DNA of 64,000 bases from Basidiobolus meristosporus CBS 931.73 (lineage: Eukaryota; Basidiobolomycota; Basidiobolomycetes; Basidiobolales; Basidiobolaceae): assembly GCA_002104905.1 (NCBI GenBank), contig MCFE01000117.1:1-64000 (forward strand). The letters are read 5' to 3'. The notes beneath the pieces were generated by a model that ran no database searches, was not told the origin of the DNA, and worked only from the letters and a program-made list of their open reading frames with translations. Position numbers and translations under genes: made by a program. Position 1 is the stretch's first letter. Every line of letters starts with the position of its first letter. Positions 60,357-64,000 of the stretch are shown here, in pieces.

Positions 60357-60724
60357 GTTATGATCTGCTGCTTGAATGTTTAAGATAGTTCAGTTTCTGA
60401 TCAAATCAATTAGTCATATGTTTAGGTTATCAGTATATCAGTATTATCTATCAAATAAGTAGCACTAGTCAGCAAATGAATCAGCAGATCCTTATCAGAC
60501 AGAAATAGATATATTAGGTAGGATCTTATTGGGTTATGATGATGCAATCAAATGAGTCATCAGCCTCAGCCTAAATTAAAATATACAATTAGTCAGCAAT
60601 TGATCTGGCAAAATACATAAAAGGAGCTGCTGGAATCTCAATAAAAACTAATTCAAGTCTTAGTAAATGCAATACTAGCTAAACTCCCTATTCCTCTACA
60701 ACTCTTATACCAAGACTTGTAATA
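60357..60724 (+). repeat. 5' LTR of Gypsy copy 2
   Basis: Matches the 368-bp LTR of copy 1 in opposite orientation (shared GCTTGAATGTTTAAG and ACCAAGACTTGTAA). Its outer base pairs are mutated: GAGTTATG instead of TGTTATG, and TAATA instead of TAACA. Confidence 0.85.
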
Positions 60725-63700
60725 TTGGTAGCAGCAATAACAAGAAACATCCCTCCTGAAGAAAGAAGAAGCCTCCTTCAAGATGTCCAAAAATCAAGAA
60801 TGGAAGAATGCTATGCAACAAATCCTTGCCTGGCAGCAACAGTTACTCCAGATCCTTAGCCAGCAGCAACAAGGAATGACTACCATGGCCCAAAGCCAGC
60901 AAAACCCTGTTAAGAGCAACTCTAGTGTGAAGGTCAACCAGTACCATGGTAGAGTCAATGAAAACCTGGGAACCTGGCTTTTCCAGATTGAAGAAGCTTT
61001 CAAAGCTAAAGGAAATCACTCCAGAAAGCAAGTTACATTGTGCAGCCTCTGACCTGGCAAACACAGCTTTGCAGTGGTACCACAATAAGATCAGGTCAGC
61101 CACCATGATGGGAAGCTCCACAATCTCTACCTGGGATGAGTTTGTGTTGGACATTCAGGATGCCTTTGAGCCCCCATACCAACAGACGCTACTTGGAAGA
61201 AAGTTGAAGACACTCAGACAGTAAGAAATGGTCCAAGAGTACATCTATGAATATAGATGTCTACTTAGGCAAATTGAAAGAATGGACCCTTTGGATCAAG
61301 TTGGATACTTTATTTATGGGTCGAAAGAAAGAACTTGTAAGGAAGTGAATTGTTGAAGACCTCAGATTATTGAAGAAGCCATCATGATAGCCATTGACTA
61401 TAGCTCAGCTATGTTTGGAGTTGGGAAGCCCACAATGACTAATCAGAGAGGCTACAATCACTATGAAAGAAGACAATCAGAAGCAGTACCAATGGAAATA
61501 GATGCTATGCAGAAGAATCCTACCTCAGAAGAATGTAAGAAGAAAGGGCTTGTCTTCAATTGCCACCAGCAGGGACATATTGCAAAGTACTGCCCTCAGA
61601 GAAGAAATGGACACCAGCCATCAAGAACCTTTAGCCGTATTGAGGCCATGGAGCATAGTAACCTGGAGGATGAACTTGAAGAAGACTCAGAACTCACCTT
61701 CCATATGACAGAAGAATACCTATGCCAGATGACCTCAAACTCAGGAAAGCTATTATACTTGAATGGAGTAATCAATGGAGTACCTGCCAAGATCATGATT
61801 GACTCAGGAGCATCACATGAGTACATGTCAGAGCAATTTGATTTGAAAACTGGAATCAAATTGGAACTTACCAAATAAGCTTCAGTCTCAACAGCTGATG
61901 GGAACTCTCACATAATCAACCGCATCACTCAGCCAGTAAGAATGAAGATTAATGACTATGAAGAAGATCTACAGGCCTATATATATGAGAACTGCAAGTT
62001 TGACCTTGTACTTGGGAAAACCTGGCTATTTTGTTGTAATCCATCAATCAACTGGAGAACCCATGTTATTCAGATCCAGAGGTACAATCAGACCTATGGG
62101 CTATTACCTTCCAGACTGGATTTTAACTTGGTCAATTCCAGTGTGTGCAAACAAGTGAACTTGGCAAAATACAGTTCTGTAGAGCACTAAGAAAATGCAC
62201 CCAGATGTTCCTCATGGCAGTTTTACAGGAGGATTGCTCTACTCCTGTACCCCAGAAGGTCCAGACTCTTTTGAAGGAGTATTCAGACATATTTCTACAA
62301 GAGCTTGTAAGCCTACCACCAGTCAGAGATGTGGATCATGCCATTGCAACAGGAGATAGCCCTCCAGTGAATAAGACACCATACAGAATGAGTCCACTAG
62401 AGTTGGAAGAGATGAAGAGACATATAGATCAGTTACTGGAGCAAGGATATATCAGACGCAGCAAGTCACCTTGGGGAACACCAGCACTTTTTGTGAAGAA
62501 GGATGGAACACTTAGGGTGCGCATTGACTACAGAGTCCTAAACTCAGTTACTGTGAAAAATAAGTACCCCATATCCTGGATTGATGAGCTCCTTAGCCAA
62601 CTAAATGGAGCCACTATTTTCAGCAAGATTGAACTCATGTCAGGATATAACCAGATTAGGGTGAAGCCAGAAGACATCCCTGAGACAGCATTCAGGACCA
62701 GATATTGACATTATGAGTACTTAGTCATGAGTTTTGCCCTCACCAATGCCCCTGCAACATTCATGATCCTGATGCAGACTGTATTCTAGGAGTACTTATA
62801 CAAGTTTGTCATTATCAACCTAGATGATATATTGATATATAGCAAGACAGAAGAAGATCAAATGGTGCACATTGAAAAGGTCTTGAAGAAGCTAAGAGAG
62901 AACAAGCTCTATGGCAGGCTACCCAAGTGTGAATTCTTCAAGGAACATGTTGAATATCTGGGACACATAGTGACTAGCACAGGAGTAACCTTAGACTCTA
63001 AGAAGGTTGAAGTTATCAAGAATCCGAAGCAGCCCCATAGCATATCAAAGCTTTGATCATTCCTTGGAATGGTCTCCTATTATTGGGGATTTGTCAAGTA
63101 CTTTGCAAGTATTGCAGCTCCTTTAGCTGATATCCTCAAGAAAGACAATACCTACAAGTGGGACATAGCTTGTGAGACTGCCTTCCAGACTCTCAAGAAT
63201 GAACTTGCTAAGCTGCCAAGCTCAAGAATACTCAACTTCAGAAAAGAGTTTACTCTGTGCACAGATGCTTCAAAATATGCAATAAGTGAAGTGTGGGGCC
63301 AAGAACATGAGGAAAAGGACTACTCCATTGCCTTTGAATCCAAGAAACTGAACTCAGCAGAACAAAACTATCCAGTCCATGAGAAGGAGATACTTGCTAT
63401 AATACACTGTTTAAAGACATGGAGATGCTATATTGAAGGAGTCAAGTGCACCTTAAAGACTGATCCTGCCTCCCTCAAGTATATATTTACTCAGAAGGTC
63501 CTCTCTTGAAGAATGTCAAGGTGGAGTGAATACATTCAGCAATTTGACTTGGAGATTATCTACTGCCCTGGAAAAAACAACATGGTTGCTGATGCCTTAT
63601 GAAGATTAGATCAGGTTGCACAACTCAACTTGGTGCATGAATCAGATTGGCCTAGCCTATTACCAAAGTACTTGGAGGACCAAGCCATTCATAATAAGGT

Positions 63701-64000
63701 GGATGAAGATATCAAGAAGATAATCAGGGATGAAGCCAGCAAACTTGTAGTACAGGATAAACGCTCTACAAAATTGTTGATGGAAGCCCTATTGCCTATT
63801 GCCCGTATGTTTCTTGCCTGGATTTAATACATAAGCTACACAATGGATATGGACATCTTGGAATTGAAGGAACCAATAGCCTTGTGAAAGCCAGAGCATG
63901 GTGGCCCAGAATGAAACAAGACAATGAGAAGCTAGTGAAAACATGCCCAAATTGACAAATCAGCCAAGGCCAACTACAGAAAATTGCTGAACTCTTTCCC
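60357..64000 (+). mobile_element. Ty3/Gypsy retrotransposon copy 2, cut by window end
   Basis: The 5' LTR is at about 60357-60724, and the primer-binding site TGGTAGCAGCAATAAC follows at 60726. Gag starts at 60783 (MSKNQEWKNAMQQ). Then come the knuckle [13 protein letters not shown] (about 61557), protease [11 protein letters not shown] (61795), RT core, NLDDILIYSKT (about 62818; the usual Tyr is Asn here), RNase H TLCTDASKYAIS (63250) and the start of integrase at the window edge. Stops and shifts: frameshift near 61005; TAA at about 61222 and 61876; TGA near 61354, 62706, 63054, 63507, 63600 and 63954; TAG near 62788; shift near 62160. More decayed than copy 1. Confidence 0.92.

Noticed and set aside
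44550-64000. RIP (C-to-T) as the cause of transposon decay
   Set aside because: One stop is CAG to TAG, but most differences between the two Gypsy copies are mixed transitions, transversions and indels. Needs index calculation to settle.

Overview
This window looks like nuclear DNA of a filamentous ascomycete (Pezizomycotina, perhaps Eurotiomycetes). Genes carry many short GT-AG introns (about 57-78 bp) with CTAAC/CTGAC-like branch sites, and the gene set is fungal: Nramp/Smf metal transporter, siroheme-pathway methyltransferase, BAR-SH3 adaptor, Tudor/Spf30 splicing factor. I infer the lineage from gene content only. All exon joins were made by eye from splice signals and reading-frame continuity.

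The window has two compartments. Positions 1 to about 32.7 kb are ordinary euchromatin with about a dozen host genes. They are: an unrecognised 277-aa protein (1136-2029, -); two short divergently oriented proteins sharing a C-terminal motif (6072-6560, - and 8431-8703, +); a 192-aa KEN-box protein (9546-10247, +); an Nramp/Smf transporter (11187-12966, -); UDP-glucose 4-epimerase (16211-17460, +); a Met1/CysG-type uroporphyrinogen-III methyltransferase (18877-20436, +); a RING-H2 protein (21191-22819, -); a nine-exon mitochondrial carrier with one apparent frameshift (24267-25652, +); a small single-pass membrane protein (26014-26893, -); a secreted 2H-phosphoesterase-like protein (27400-28038, -); and a BAR-SH3 protein (29041-31081, -) divergent from a Tudor-domain Spf30-like factor (31669-32340, +).

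From about 32.7 kb to the end there is no host gene. This is an AT-rich nested graveyard of transposons: a decayed Ty1/Copia element (-); an AAAGGGG-rich minisatellite; an unnamed element 'X' encoding a tandem-repeat protein, split by a 1,071-bp LTR; a Tnp2-type transposase remnant; two more copies of the 1,071-bp LTR family, one truncated and one inserted into the 3' LTR of a Ty3/Gypsy element; that Gypsy element itself (44550-50558, -) with 368-bp LTRs, a primer-binding site and a CTAC target duplication; a Harbinger/DDE4 transposase remnant with a divergent ORF; a pair of ~410-bp inverted repeats about 4.7 kb apart end to end; a second, older retroelement (gag-protease and RNase H/integrase pieces); an uninterrupted copy of element X; and a second copy of the Gypsy element on the + strand, cut by the window end. 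No mobile-element ORF seen here is intact.

The host genes form no obvious pathway cluster. The most unusual items are the conserved short-protein pair, the X-element repeat protein with its Tnp2 neighbour, and the insertion order that can be read from nested LTRs.
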